64,000 bases of DNA from assembly GCA_026573805.1 (NCBI GenBank), contig JAIUSX010000121.1, forward strand, positions 11,240,001-11,304,000, read 5' to 3'. Positions 22,336 through 35,909 of this stretch are shown here, piece after piece. Below the pieces are notes generated by a model. It had not been told where the DNA came from, searched no databases, and saw only the letters and a list, made by a program, of their open reading frames with translations. Positions within the stretch are counted from its first letter, which is position 1. Each line of letters starts with the position of its first letter. Made by a program: the position numbers and the translations under genes. The stretch comes from Hesperophylax magnus. Its lineage: Eukaryota > Arthropoda > Insecta > Trichoptera > Limnephilidae.

Positions 22336-23594
22336 GCGTATAATAAAGAATGAGAGGTTATACCGCTATTGGTATTTTATTTTCTATGCTGTCTCATCTT
22401 ACCTACTCGTTTCTGTCCATCGGTTGTGCAGCCCTGGTTGTCCCGTGGCCGCTCTCCCATTGTTATTGCCCGGACAATATTTTCAGCCGGACAATACCCG
22501 CCGAAATATTCATTTGCCTCCAATATGTCTACCACATCAGATACGGACTGCTTTGTGCCCGTCTAGCTGCGGCGATAATACCAATACCATGCTGTATGTA
22601 TTACCTGTATACACCGTCACACATCTGTAGGTATGTACATACATGCATATACCATCTCCAAACTTCGAAGATATTCATTTGAAATTCAAATCAACGCAGA
22701 GCTTGCTGTGTTGCGAATCAACCTGCTTCTTCTAACTCTAACCATAAGTTACTATAACTGCATTTATATTCGCCAGATCTGAAATATAAGTCAGAGGGTA
22801 CAGGTAGCCCTGTACAGCAAGCCAGTACACACCTGCCTATTTCTATTTGCGCAGTCCTAAATTGAAGGGTGTATCTACCTTTGCCTCGGATATAAATATT
22901 TTAGGACACATTCCGACTGAATCAATGCCCCTTTCTCCGCACTGAGATATTTTCATCCATCTGTCGGGAACATAAAAAAAATTTCTCTTAGCGTTCTCTC
23001 ATATGCTGTATTGTGTACACATATTTTAATTGGAACCAATCTCTACAGCAATTAATTCCACAGAGCGTGTAAACTATAGGAATCAGCGTTAAATGATTCG
23101 AGCAATAGTAAAAAACTGCCATTAAATTGGTGCTGCTGCATGTGCCGTTTCGCAACATGGATATTTTAATTTATCTTGAATTACTTTTTAATAGCTCTCT
23201 CAAAATTAATCAATGCACGTTAACTTTATTTAATATTATTTAAATTGCTTTATTCAAATGAATGATTCGCAGTGCGAGGATTGACATTGTTATTGTACTA
23301 GCGAGAAACAAGCCAGATACGTAACAAGGCAACTAAATACAATAAATTAGAATGGTTACGTCCTGGCGCAAGGTCGTTCCATTCTTTAATCTGTGCTCGC
23401 TTAACTTTGAATTAGTATTTCAATATTTTAACATTTTATGTTTCAATTTAATTGGCTACGGCTTATTTAGTCCGGTTTGTCTGCTTGTGATTGTTCTCTG
23501 TTCCTCCTGCGCGTTCTTAGCTTCGAACTACAGACATTCGGATTAACTACTTGTAAAACATAATGGGTTAATTCGACCATTTTTGTATAACAGG
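22336..23594. other. Non-coding DNA with a GC-richer patch at 22.42-22.60 kb
   Basis: The patch holds two CCGGACAATA words about 25 bp apart (near 22470 and 22496). Three overlapping open frames of 65-110 codons across it show no domain that I recognise and disagree in frame. I regard the patch as possible regulatory DNA rather than exon. Confidence 0.35.
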
Positions 23595-23657
23595 CAATTA
23601 ATTACAGCGCACGGACGTACGAGTATAAGCCGCAATTAATATCCACTAATGAATTAG
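23595..23657. promoter_or_regulatory. Cluster of homeodomain-type sites (candidate)
   Basis: Within 63 bp there are CAATTAATTAC (23595-23605), GCAATTAAT (about 23632-23640) and CTAATGAATTAG (23646-23657), each carrying TAAT/ATTA cores, two as adjacent inverted cores. This is the pattern bound by Antennapedia- or paired-class homeodomains. In DNA this AT-rich such cores are common, so function is only a suggestion. Confidence 0.3.
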
Positions 23658-25245
23658 TTTCCGTAAATTTGGTACCTGGCGAAGTGTGCCTACTCATTTA
23701 ATTTGATTGTTATTTTATAAGATTCTCTGGTTAGAGTTAATTTAATGTAATTTTTGTTTGGATGTGATTTACGGTGTGAATTAATGTAATCTGTGTACCG
23801 ACGTATCTCTCTCATACCCGGCCAACTTATAACACATACGTGTATTTCATTAGCTTTTATCGTTTGATGATGATCACAATATGTAAGGGCGGTTGGCACG
23901 GGTAATGGTACTATGATAGGTACGCGTGTACGAGTGTTTGCATTGAAAAATGCTGCAATGTTCGCCCTTTACGCTTCGAAGTGCAATATGCATGCAATTT
24001 TTGATTGATGTAATAAGTGACATGCACGATCCGAATAGGATGATACTTTATACGTGTGATATCTGGAGAGCAAATAAATTCATCGATTCTACAAGTTGGC
24101 ATTCGTTATTTATTTTTATTTATATTGTTATCGTTCGTTTAAATGCGTACCAAACCGAATAATGTGTAAATTCTCACGATCGAAAGGAAGAACCTCCCCC
24201 GTATCTAAGAACATTAAATCTGCGAATATTGGAAAACGAGGGGGCTTATCTGAGCTATCTTCAAAATATGTAAACTGAGGCTCAATTTTAAGCTCGTTAA
24301 ATTGTTTTACAATGAAAGCAGATAAAGCGCGGGGGTGCCACCGTCACCCCGTTACCGCGCTGCTACCCTGCACCCAACTACCCCTGCCTACTTCCTGCGC
24401 TCCTGTGCCTCCGCAGCCGAAGCACTTACTCCAGTCCAAGCTGACACGTTTCTCCCTCGGAAGGAAATCATATTCCGCTTTAGCTACTTAACATTCTATT
24501 CTCTTTCCAACCCGTGCAAAATTTGTCCTGTCGAAATATGAATACTGCGAATAGATTACAGTTTCGCCGCTGTTGGTCTCGGATCCTCTTCGCTCTACCC
24601 CGGTGGCCGTCCCCCGTCCCCCGTTAGTGTTCCGCCTTTGACGAGAAAAGAATAAGGGAAACTTTTGAGTACAGTACCTTTTTAAAGTTACTCCAGAACT
24701 TTAGGAATATAAATATTATGTTCATTTCACAAACTGCATGCAGCCCAGTTAGTGCTTTTACATTAATACTTTCTTTTGGGGTATTCATTCACCCTTTCAG
24801 ACTTTCCGAGGAGATTAATTCATGTTGAACCTTACTTTCTTCGCAATTTCGAGGTTTTTCTGTAAAAACAGTTTTTATCCCATACCTTACTTGCTGGTTT
24901 AATTTAGCATATAAGTCACTTATCGTGAAAGCAGAGTATTTCACTGGTGAAATATTTTTTACATATATATAATTTATAATAATAAATATAAATAAATTGT
25001 CGTTTGAGAGTTGCTGATATTGTTTTTACTCATTAAGTTATTAAAAAAAAATCACCCTAGACTTTTATAAAAATCAATAGATGTCGTGTATTAAAATAAA
25101 AAAAATGATTTATTTAGTTTGGGAAGAATCTTGCAATCATTCATAAAGATAGCAGCCAATAAATATATGCGTTAAGAAAATGATGTTGGTAGCTATTAAT
25201 CAAAGTATGATACAGTTGAATATGACAGAAGGGAATAGGGACGTT
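23658..25245. other. Non-coding DNA
   Basis: GC-richer patches at about 24320-24450 and 24560-24640 are pyrimidine-rich and unique-looking. CGTTTGAGAGTTG and TTACTCATTAAGTTATT near 25002-25042 resemble the body of SINE-like family 3. No gene recognised. Confidence 0.4.
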
Positions 25246-25400
25246 TTAGGTCAGTGGTAGAGCAGAGCCCCGGCAAAGCTCAGGTCCTGGGTTCAATTCT
25301 TAGATGCAAATATTTTTATGATTTTTTCGTTTCAAATTTTCGTTTGAGAGTCTTCTTGAGAGGTCTTCAATGATTAAATATTACACTTTAAGGTTTTATT
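25246..25400 (+). repeat. tRNA-derived SINE, family 3
   Basis: GGTCAGTGGTAGAGCAGAGC (about 25250) matches a pol III A box and TGGGTTCAATTC (about 25289) a B box, at tRNA-like spacing. The body GTTTCAAATTTTCGTTTGAG and CTTCAATGATTAAATATTAC matches the minus copy at 21790-21960. No closed acceptor stem, so it is not a tRNA gene. Confidence 0.7.
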
Positions 25401-27940
25401 CATCAAGTTATTCCAAAAAACTGTATTGCTCAACTTTTTATGTTGCATGCGAATTTACAGTAACATAATGTAAACTGCATATTTATCAGCAAAGCGGTAT
25501 CGTAAACACTCATTTAGATGTTTAAACCGTTTTAATCAAAATTTGATTATACGTGTAATACGAGAGATAACATCGAGTGAATCATAGATTCAAATAATGT
25601 AGCGGAGATGAGATTAATGATAGGAGTTTAATAACTTTCTTCGGCAGATTACGCAAAAAAGTAACTTTTCAGTTAATAATATTCCAGGCATTTGGAGCAG
25701 TAAAAGCCGGAAAGCAAAATGGATTAATAAGAGAGTTTTGTTGGCGAGACGGAATTAGCATACCGCCGTAACAGATGTTCGGGGATCTTTCTTTTAAACT
25801 TGGGCCGAGATAAGGCTGGTTAACGCGATACTCCATTTCTACATAAATTTAAAAATCAAAACCAAAGTCCCTGAATTTTCTTACAACTATTTAAAATGAA
25901 GTTTAGTCTATCAAGAACACGAAATCTTCTAGAATAATATTTATAGGTACTGTCAGCATTGAGTTATATAAATAGAGTCTATATTCCTTGCAAAATCAGT
26001 GTAAAATGTTGTTCCCGTGCGGGAAGTAGGAAGGGGGTGTGGCGGCTGTCAATGTTGCCCGAATCCTTCAGACCGCAAGCGAATTCAACGAAAGGAGTTG
26101 TAGGTGACCACCCGGAACACTTGGGTTACCGGCGCGCCAGCTTCAAGCGCTCATTGAATTTTTTTAACATTAAAAACCAATTTACACGACTAATGATTAT
26201 GGAAGAGTTTTTAGGTAACAAATTTTCCCTACCAGCCCGTTACCATTTTAAACATCCATATGAAGTAAAAATTGTGAGGCGCATATCACCCCGTTCTATT
26301 TGTATTAACAACACTAGCTTTAAATTAAAGAAATTTAAATGATTCACCACTTCACGGCAAATAACAAACTAAGCGATGAAAAAAAATGACTACGTCATGG
26401 TAGGTACCAGCACTCCGTTGTGGACTGCTAGCATCGCTCCTTTGGACAGTTTTTTTTGTTAGCGTCAACCGCGTTCAGTCCTCCATTAATGGAGTTACCT
26501 GCTTTTTTTAACCCCTATTTCAATATCTCTATCAGCCTTCCCATCTCTCGTAAACATACTTACGCAAACTCATCCATCCTACAAGTATCATTTACAACTA
26601 TATTGCACACTGTTTGCGTACTCTCTCTTTCAAACGTGACTTTAGACTTACTTACATTCATCATTAAGGCATTCTTCATACATACTTCGTTCATCCTTCG
26701 ACACGAGAGACTGTAGATCTTCCATACTGTTCGCAATCTGCATCGCATCAGGCAACAGGCAACATACTTTTAGATTACTCACTTTCACGCCCAATACCAC
26801 CTATTTCAATTCTTGCTTACATTATACATGTATAGAATGCAAAACCAACTGCATTTAATTATAAAATTTCATGTTTTATAAAGAATTCAGAATACCTGCT
26901 TAAAATTCTAGTTCCAATAAAACTTTTTCGACATCGTCACACAGGACCCCGCTAAGGCCTTCTAGAAGTTATGATTGTGTCAGATTATGCAGGTAACCGA
27001 GCCTTCGTTTGCACATTGAAATTGACGTTGTGAAATTGGCGAAAACTTTCAGTAGAGTCTAGGCTAGTCCTCACTATGATTGTTTAAAAAAATTGCAGTG
27101 CTTTGTCAGAACAATCAGCCCAGAATTGCCATTGTAGTGCTACGCCCAAATAAAATAATAATTTAACCCCTTTAGTCCCGCATTATGGTTTCCACGTATA
27201 GAGTATATTTTGAGCTTGGTAATATTTAAAAAATTCAGTTATTATTTTTTTTTTTGCTTTATAGATTTTTTTCTAATTTTACATTTATTTATTTAATTTA
27301 AAACAGTTAAGTCATAAAAAATGATAACCTTAGATCAATAAACACAAGGGTTCATATGCACGTCATAAAAAATATTAGAGCAGATAATAATAATACAGTT
27401 GGATCATTGGGATCAAAGTGCGGCGCACCGACTTTGTTTCTACCTACATACACATCAAACGCATAACTTTCGTTGGCTTCGCCGGTTTAATAGTCCGTGC
27501 ATTTAGGTCGGAGTAGACAGTCGGCATGCTTCCATGCCAAAAAGAGGACACTTTTTTCAACGATATTAATTTTTAATACCTTTTTGAATTTCCATTTATT
27601 TTATGCATGCAGAGTAATTTGCATACTGCGATCAAAATTAAAATAATTATCGTAATAAATTAAGAAAAAATAATTATATAAGCGTTTACAACACCAGCTG
27701 TCTCATTTAACCTGACGCCCTCTGTGAAATAAAATTATGAAAATTTAAAAAAAATTCTTTGTATTTACAAGAAATTATTACTAGTGGGCCCCGCAATACT
27801 TCGATATTGCTAATACCTTTCTCAGGAGTCTCAGACATTTTTCACCATTCTCTATTCGTTGCTGTAGTTCGTTTTTATCCACTAAAATAAGCTCATTCTA
27901 AGCTTACTAAAATGATTTAAAGTGATAGAAATTACTATTT
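25401..27940. other. Non-coding DNA with a GC-rich patch at 26.01-26.16 kb
   Basis: The patch at 26010-26160 lies in a 127-codon frame that begins with TTG rather than ATG. The translation shows no domain I recognise. On the minus strand the patch also gives a partly open frame. It may be a relic of a repeat coding region or unique DNA. The rest is AT-rich. Confidence 0.4.
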
Positions 27941-28422
27941 TTAAGGCGATGCCATACGTAGTAGCGCAAAATCATGTGTTTTGGTTTGAAAATTTGGTCG
28001 CCTAGAAATGTTTCAGATGGTTTAATTAAATACTGCGAGTAGAATACATCTTGGCCTTTGAAATAATGGAGTATTTTTTAGATAAGTCTTTTTATAAGCC
28101 CAGAAAAAAATAATGTAAAGGCCTATGAAAACTGCTTTAAAGTTCAAAATCTCCTACTTACAAACCCATTTTTGGTTATGATTTTACTGTATAATGTGGC
28201 AAATTAAGTTATTTATAAAATGATCGAAAAAAAATAAAATATTTATGCGTGAACATCCACAAAATAAAATAAAAGGCACTTTTGGCCATGTTTTTTTCTT
28301 GCATAAATCAAAACAGGCGGATGGTGTTAAGCGGGAATTTAAACCTTATCGACATCTACGTAAGGGTTGTTATTGATAGCGGCTCAATTTAAAATATTAC
28401 ACGACGTAGTGCATCGCCTTAA
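27941..28422. mobile_element. TTAA-flanked MITE, 482 bp
   Basis: The segment begins TTAAGGCGATGC and ends GCATCGCCTTAA, inverted repeats whose outermost four bases are TTAA on both sides. This fits an 8-bp terminal repeat GGCGATGC with a TTAA target duplication, as in piggyBac-type elements. The inner flanks ACGTAGTA and GACGTAGT are also related. No coding is present. The right-hand 305 bp recur at about 39604-39908. Confidence 0.7.
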
Positions 28423-28927
28423 GTAAAATTCGTTCCAAATGTTTAAAATTACGCAGAAAACACATTTTTAATTTGGATGTAAGACAAAGTGTTGGATGAA
28501 CACTCTCGGAATCTTGTTTAAATTTAGTGGACAAACTGGGTCTTGAAAACACATAAAAAAAATTAAAAAAAATTTTTCACTTGTATCGTTTAAATAAGTG
28601 CTTTCTGAGAACAACTGCATACTTAACTCAATTTCGCCAAAAATGGTCTGTTGGACAAAAATGAACTAGTGCGATGTTAACTGTAGATATACCACAATGT
28701 TACTGTTAAAAAACTACATTACATCGACTTTAATTCGACACCGGTGCAGAGATATAGTATTCTTCGGAGGTCCCCGACTTCTTTATTTCATTCTACTGGC
28801 ACTAATAAGAATAAACTTTGAAATTTTCAGCAATATCGGTCAACTACTTTTCGAATTTTGCGAGCGCAATCATACGCAGGCTGATTTTTTTATATATTAA
28901 TTTATCACACCGTCTTAAGACGTGTTA
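28423..28927. other. AT-rich non-coding DNA
   Basis: A 67-codon frame at 28697-28900 has no recognisable domain. Nothing else seen. Confidence 0.45.
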
Positions 28928-29050
28928 TTTTACAGAATTTGAATGATTCTTCGCGTATTTAAGATAATATTCAAGTCCTATTCAAGTTCCGTTATTATCC
29001 TAGTACTGTGAAACAACTGGCCAATGATGAAATAATAACACAACATGAAT
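28928..29050. repeat. Diverged relative of the 120-bp MITE
   Basis: TTTTACAGAATTTGAATG at the left and CTGTGAAACAACTGGCCAAT followed by GATGAAATAATAACACAAC at the right correspond to the two ends of the element at 11830-11949 plus its following flank. The left GGGCCAGTTG terminus is lost. Confidence 0.55.
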
Positions 29051-29626
29051 TTCAACTTTGTAATTTTATGCATTGTTCAAAATCTGAGAAACAACCCATC
29101 ATTATTGAAACCGATTTTTCGATGAATTATCAAATTTAAAAAAATAATCCTTTAAATGCAGATAAGCGATTAAGTAGGTACCTACTTTTAATATATTTTA
29201 TTATAGTTTAATCTGGGAACCCAACTGATCTTTTCCATCTTCTATTTTTATAGAATCTATGAGAAATATTAGTTAGAACATGCTTTCTTTGCAATAGAAA
29301 TCCAGAGTTGAATCTATTCGAGTCTTATAACAAGTTTCACTAGTAACAACTATTTCTTAAATAATGTATGTAGTGCTTTTTCTTCGATTGATACCATATT
29401 ATTCGTGGTAAGCTCACTTTGTCACATGAGCTGACAAAAATTACAATCCAAGAACAAGTCTGACCGCTTTTTAGGGAGATATATTTACTTCTTATTTTAA
29501 TAACGCCCATATTGAGATTATCACCACAACAGCCCGATCTGGTTGCACATCTTAATTTCAAATAAATATCTCATTCCTCGTGACTCAAACTACTTTGAAA
29601 ACAAGTATTTTTTACTGGTTTATTTT
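29051..29626. other. AT-rich non-coding DNA
   Basis: Includes a TAGGTACCTA word at about 29176. A minus-strand 73-codon frame is featureless. Confidence 0.45.
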
Positions 29627-29915
29627 ATGGTGGTAGAGTGGTAGATACTCCCAGTATCGCCCTGGTAAAAAAAACAAAATTCATAATCGAAACTTTCCTT
29701 GAAATTTGTTTAGGCGTGTTTGATGGCCAGATCTGAATGGTCAGGTAATAATTGTATGTTCTTGTGCAAAGTCACTTCAAGGGCGCTTTTCCCCACCTTC
29801 CTTTTCCCATTTCCTTCCCATCCCCATACACTCCAGCCTCTCAACATACCCAAATTGGGAATCCCATAATCTCTCCGGATCTGTGCCGTATTAACATTAA
29901 AAAAAAACAGATGTT
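29627..29915 (+). repeat. SINE-like repeat, family 1
   Basis: The head GGTGGTAGAGTGGTAGATAC has a good pol III A-box match, followed by CCAGTATCGCCCTGGT. The middle GCCAGATCTGAATGGTCAGG and the pyrimidine tract CCTTTTCCCATTTCCTTCCC align with the repeat at 9493-9670. It ends in an A-rich run at about 29898-29907. Confidence 0.6.
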
Positions 29916-31159
29916 TGTTATAATCTTGCCGCTGAGAGCTCCGTTTTAACTCTCTGTCTGATACATGCTTTTTATGGGAAAGAGGGAGAGGTATAAACGT
30001 ATCTATCAGCGCTCCGAATCCGAATTTCTACAGAAATATAACTACTTCCCTACAACATTTAAAGTTTTTAAGCCTTTAAAAAATATATGTTATTTTTTAA
30101 GATAATCCCTATACATTCGCTGAGTTGAAAAATAATTATATGAAATTCCCTCAATAGAAAAAATCGACAAATACGATCTATGAGAAATAAACACTCGTTC
30201 TGTTATTAAAAATGTTATAAGTATGAACAATTCAGCATTTCTCTATTTGCTACTAAATAATTCTCTATTCAATAATTTCGCTTCCACCCATTAATTATAT
30301 TCGTTTTTCTTATATATTAGCTCGCTCCTTCTAACATTCATAATTACGTATCTCCCTTTCAAACCATCTTCTTCTTCTTTTTTAATGCTTACTACGGTGC
30401 CTTAATAAGTGAAATCCCGCAAAGTCATCTAAACTTACTTATTTTCACCCTTAAAAACTTGCATTCGTTAAAAAGTATGTTTTTGGTACCACCGTAAATC
30501 ATAATTCTTTGTTATGTATTAGTGCCCATTCATCAATTAGCGTTCAATAACACTCCAGGGCAGATATTGTGTAGTTTGCCTGCGGCGCATTGTAACAGTG
30601 ACGTGAGAAAGGCGCCCCATCCCGTCGCATCCTCCTTCGCCTCGCAAATTTAATAAATAAATGTCCCACCCTAATCGCTGTGCAATAATGCAGCTATTAC
30701 GAAATGCGTGCGCAACACGATGCGTGTGAAGGAGTGGTATACCTTTTCCAAATATCATTCTCGTTTTTTTTACAACAAACATAATTGTTGTTTTGTTGAT
30801 TATTCTTGATTATTTAATAAAGCATCAATTTGTGATCTTTGATAGCATCATGAATATGTATGTATATTTTAAAAAGATACCTGCGCCATTTATTTCAATT
30901 TAAAAACACTGGTTTCTGACCCAAACGTGCTTTCTTCGGGTTAGTATAATACATTTAAAAAAGTACTTTTAATATAATAATAAAAATCTGAATTTATTAT
31001 TGTATTAATAATAACATGTTTGAAATAATATAGTTTGTGTATCAAAAAATAATAATTTTTCTTTTTTATAATTAATATATAAGTTCGGGAAAAACACCCG
31101 CTCACAGTCCCCCCTTACCATGCAAATGCTAAAAGATACTGGGCGTTCAGCGATATTTT
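29916..31159. other. Non-coding DNA with two dispersed repeats
   Basis: At 30104-30180 lies a copy of the dispersed TFAELK/KFP segment (see 35910-36035). At about 30290-30440 there is a pyrimidine-rich stretch (TTAGCTCGCTCC, CTCCCTTTCAAACC, TTACTACGGTGCC) repeated at about 40020-40140. A GC-richer patch at 30540-30750 contains an 81-codon minus-strand frame with no known domain. Confidence 0.45.
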
Positions 31160-31437
31160 TCATTTCGGTTTAAATTTAGACTCGCGATTCAATTCGACAA
31201 TGTTCTCCATAGAAAAGATACCCAAAGTGTAGAATAACTTCTGAAATATGGTTATTAAATATGAAAAGAGAAGTGGGCCGAAATTAGAGCCTTGGCGTAC
31301 CCCTGATCGTACAAAAATAGAATAGATGTGAATACTTAATACTACACACACTGTTTGTGACACACACCGTTTCCTGTCTGCAAGATTGAGTAGTCGTACG
31401 GAGAATCCAATTATACAAGGTTTATTAGGTAAAATGT
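31160..31437 (-). pseudogene. Reverse transcriptase fragment of a non-LTR retrotransposon
   Basis: On the minus strand, from about 31410 downward, the reading LADRKRCVSQTV then IFVRSGVRQGSNFGPLLF corresponds to the segment before and within the VxSGVPQGS-LGPLLF block. The Pro of PQG is replaced by Arg, and the FADD catalytic box is not recognisable after it. Only about 90 codons survive. Clearly LINE-derived and non-functional. Confidence 0.72.
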
Positions 31438-32629
31438 CGACATTAACAGTTTCTTATGATATATACTCGTATTTAAATAAGAAGGCCAGTATTGATTTTT
31501 GATAATGGACTATTGGGACTTTAAAAAAAATAATAATTAATTAATGTTTTGTGGTTTACTCTTTTTGATGGTTGTCGCCACCTGGTCACTGAAATTATTT
31601 CGTGTGTAGTTCAATAAAATAACGTCTTACTCATTGAGCGTTGTGCAAGGGCGGGGGGAGCGTGTGAAGCCTGGATACCAAAATAAAAAAGGTAAATAAA
31701 TGATTATTTTTCGTCAATCCTGCTCCGCTAGCAAATAACACTAAGGGAACAAAAAGTCGTTTAAACCTAATGATGCCATCGATGCCTGTGTAATAATAAT
31801 AATTTGTGAGATCGCAATAAAGGGACCTACTTATTATGGTTTTTTTAATTGGGAGATTTCGCACGCCTTTATGGAGATTTTGCACGAATTAATAAAATAA
31901 TATTTATACTGTCAAATATTTGATTTTAAAACCCGGTTAGTAACTAATTTTAGTCTTCATAATTTCAAACAAAACAAACAATTAATTAAAAACAAACAAA
32001 AAATGTGACGAAACGTCAATTTATATTTATTTTTGTCGACTGTTGTTAATTAAGAAATCAATATATCGAAAATAGGGGGTGTTTATGCAAGAACGAAATC
32101 GGTTTGTAATTATTATTATAGTATAGATTTTTGTGGGCGGCCAAGAGAAAAAAAACCGTAAAGAAATATATTTGTGAACTTTTTTTACAGTCATATGTTT
32201 TTTGTTTAAATTTGCACGCAATCTGATAAATTTAATTTTTGTGTATCCAAGTATTGAAACGATCGTTAACATTTCCTAATGTCCCCCTCACTTGACACTG
32301 CCGAGTGCGTTATTCTCCTGCCCCTTTCCACCACCCTTTTCAATAGTTCAGTAATTTAATTTGGTCGCGAAGGGCAGCGGGGAGCCCTAGGAAATGCCAT
32401 AACAATAACAAAATCATATCCCTAATTAAAAAGGGTTTAGATTTGATTTTGGCGTAGAGCTTTATGTATATATTTTTTAATCTCGGTGGGCAATAAATTA
32501 ATTAAATGTTTAAAAGCTTTACATCAGAAAAATCAAAATCTCGTTTTTTTCGCTAAATTCAATAATACTCTTGCATTCCCATTCAAGAATGTTATCCGGC
32601 TGAAGGAAATTAGGGATATGAAAGAAATA
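31438..32629. other. AT-rich non-coding DNA
   Basis: No element boundaries or genes seen. Two minus-strand frames of 81-84 codons are featureless. Confidence 0.45.
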
Positions 32630-32760
32630 GTAGAGGAAGGTTGGTTAGTGCCTCTCCAGTAAAGCTTCAGCTACATAACATGCTATAATTGGGGATGCCA
32701 TAGTCTCACTGGCTCCAGACGGTTGAAAGCAGTTGGGACTCTTGCGGTACTTACGAAAAA
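32630..32760 (+). repeat. SINE-like repeat body, family 4
   Basis: TGGCTCCAGACGGTTG, AAAGCAGTTGGGACTCTT (about 32709-32742) match, on the opposite strand, TGGCTCCAGACG...TAGCAGTTAGAACTC of the tRNA-headed repeat at 54930-55080. The upstream part AGTGCCTCTCCAGTAAAGCT may be a decayed head. Confidence 0.5.
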
Positions 32761-35700
32761 AGATTTTTTATCATATACTTGCAATAAGTGTTTACACACC
32801 ATTTACTCTTTCATAAAAATTGTCTTGTTTTATAAATGAAGTAGTTACATATTGTAATATATTATTTTAGAATTGATGTGTGTGCTTGCATAGGACACAC
32901 ACCAGCACTCGAGTACCGTGCGTGCATTGTGTTCCAATACGAGTGTACTTGCATGTACACATTTAATTTGTCCTTTTAAATACGAAAACGGCGAGGGGAG
33001 ATCGTGGGGAGGGGGCCATTTATCATCGACGGCATCTGCTTTGCTTATTATTATTATTGAAATATCGCCGTAGAACGTACCTACATTATATCTGTACATC
33101 CAACCATTACATAACTGAGAGATGAAGCCTGAATTAGATTGCACATACCATAACAGTTGCCACAAAGTAATCACACGTCACATTTTGCATTTCAAAATTG
33201 TTCAACTTTTTTGTTTATATTTGCTGATTATGACAATTTTCTGTAACAATTCCAAAATATCCCGTTTATTGTAAATATTTTTATAAATGTTAAAATAAAT
33301 TTTGTGAAACATTTTCATGGTCATTTCATATTTATTATTATTTATGTAGATCGGTTTAGTATTTTTAAGGTGGTTTTTGCTACATTTTTTACATTGGTAC
33401 ATCACTGCAATGTAACACAAACATCGTAGTTACAAATCCATATTAGCCATGATTACACCAAATTAATGTGTTTCAGCTAGTCATTTTTCATCTCAAAGCT
33501 ATTTCTAAAATATTATATTATGAATTCACTTAAACGATAAAATTAGGATGTTTGTTTTCTAGGATATCCTTTGTGGTTCTTTAATCATTGCTACATCCTT
33601 GCTGAGGAATGCAAATTCATCAAGTAATATAAAGTGGCCCTTATTTAGGTACCGCCAACTTATTTGCTCCTTACGAAACGTTAGTCAAGGGATGTAATTT
33701 TGTATCCTCATATTCCAAGGAATGTAATAATCACTTTTGTTAGCAGAAACATTTTGTCATGCGTTTTTTGTAATGAAATAAAATTTGGTTACCCTCTCCA
33801 GTCATTCGTTATCCGCATTGTGTGAGAATTTAATATATTTTCTTTGAAATATTGAAGAAGAAAGTAACAAAAGTACAAAATAACAAGTTTCGATTTTGTG
33901 AAAATATATTTTGTAAAACTCACGTTTGAATCACTCACGAATATGCAAATAAAGCTTAATCAAGTTATCTAATTAACTTTAAAGGTTGTATAAAGCCATA
34001 ACTCAACGTCTTTTCTGAATTAATTTTTAAAAAGTCTTGAGTAATTCCTTCTATAAATTAATGTTTACGATGGACTGAAGAAATCGAATATTCCATACCG
34101 TTATAAAACGGTCACACTAACATAAGTGATTAATTAATGGTTCGAAGTGTCACAAATACCATTAGCCATAGCTGTTTTTTCGATAATTAAAAAGACTTTG
34201 GTAATCTCAAGTGTCACATCTCCCATGATTGGTATTCCATTATATTCAAGTTTTCTAAGGCCTTAATTTGTGAATGGCGTTTTTTGATGGGATGTTTTAT
34301 TTTATTGCAGATGCATTCAAATTTGACATAGTGAAGCACCTCTAATTGAGCTCTCTAAATCACGTATTTATTGGGATAACAGTGTGGCAGTGTCGTTTTA
34401 GTTATTTTTATATATTTTTTTAAATTTGTACGTTATAAGCGTCAGTGCATAATTAGACTATTCACTATGGTGGCGTATGATGAAATAAAGAAATTTGATC
34501 AAAGATGAATATTTCCTTTTTTTAGCAACATAAGGGTTAAACACATTAAACAGCTGATAGTAACCTCGTAACGACCTATTTTTTTCAAAAATTTTTCAAC
34601 TTCGGACAAGATTTTCTCGAAAACGAAAGCTCAAATCAAAAAAACTTATGCCACAAAATGAACTGCAAACATGATGTAGATTTACCAGTTTCCCGCTTGT
34701 AGGTACTACGAGTTTCCAGACACCGTGTATAGTTATTAGATGCAATCAAGAACCATATTTTAATTATAATTTTTTTTAATCTATGCCATTTATTATTTTT
34801 AATATATTTTTCTATTGACTCAGTTATTGCAATTTTACGCACTTAAAAGACACGCATACTAGGTAACATCTGCAGATGGTGCAGTTTACAAACAGATAAA
34901 CAAGGTAAAATGATAAAATGTAATTTGTCTGTTTACAGGAAACGTCGTATTACGATTTATTTTAGGGGATTTTTGATTTTACCCATTTCCCATACTTTTT
35001 GTTGAAAAGATAAACACGCGGGGGAGAATGGGAAATTTCACAACACAATGATCGCGCTTAATGGAATCGCTACAATCTGACATATCTATTCGAAGTGACG
35101 AAACTCATTAAATAATGGCGACAGATCGAATCATTCATACCGTTTAGTGTTTGGTCCTATTGTACCGCTGCTCCCCTAACCGCCCGGACGATATAAATTT
35201 ATTTGGTACCTAGCCACTTATATCATTTTGCATTCTGTGCCTCCCCTCGTCGGGTAAATGAAATGTACCGCTGCACGCTATTCCCCACCTTCCCCTATTA
35301 AGGGAGAGTGGCAGGCGGGCGCAACCGGTGGTTCGGGAGCTGAGGTGTGCGGACTTTCACATCTCATTTATTAAACATCAAATCTAAGGGTGCGTGTAAA
35401 CATACGAGCCAAACTACCGAGCTGAATCACGACTTATGGGAAAATGACGAAGAAACCGAAGCAACCGCAAATGAACGCCGCTTACGTTTTTTCGTTCCTT
35501 ATCCGTAACTCATGGCTCGACTCGCGCGTTTTTTCTGCACAGTTCTAGTCATGTCTACGCCGCATTATATTTTCGTTAATTTCAACGAAAATACGCTTTA
35601 TCATCTTATTCATTCAAATTTTATATTTCAGTTAATGTTCACTAAAATACACTTGTAGTCAAATACAAAGTCATTAAGAATCCGTAGTAAGCGTTCAAAA

Positions 35701-35909
35701 AGAAGAAGAAGATGGTTTGAAATAAGTTAATAAATACGAATGTAAGGGGGAACGCACTACTATTAAAAAAAACGATTATAATTAAGAGGCGTAAATATTT
35801 AATAATGCTTGACTTAATAAATTTAAAATAGAGCAAATATCTCTCGACAAAAACCTTTTTCACACCTGGAAAATGTTAAATAACAGAACAAGACATGTTT
35901 TTTTTTTAT
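32761..35909. other. Non-coding DNA with GC-richer patches
   Basis: Patches at about 32880-33010 and 35030-35560 are unique-looking. The latter includes GCTTAATGGAATCGC and is free of transposon signatures. Minus-strand frames up to 109 codons cross the first patch without recognisable domains. Confidence 0.4.

Noticed and set aside
22304..22682. Three overlapping frames of 65-110 codons
   Set aside because: Mutually inconsistent frames over one GC-richer patch, no domains.
25959..26342. 127-codon open frame over a GC-rich patch
   Set aside because: Starts at TTG, no recognised domain, no splice context that I can support.
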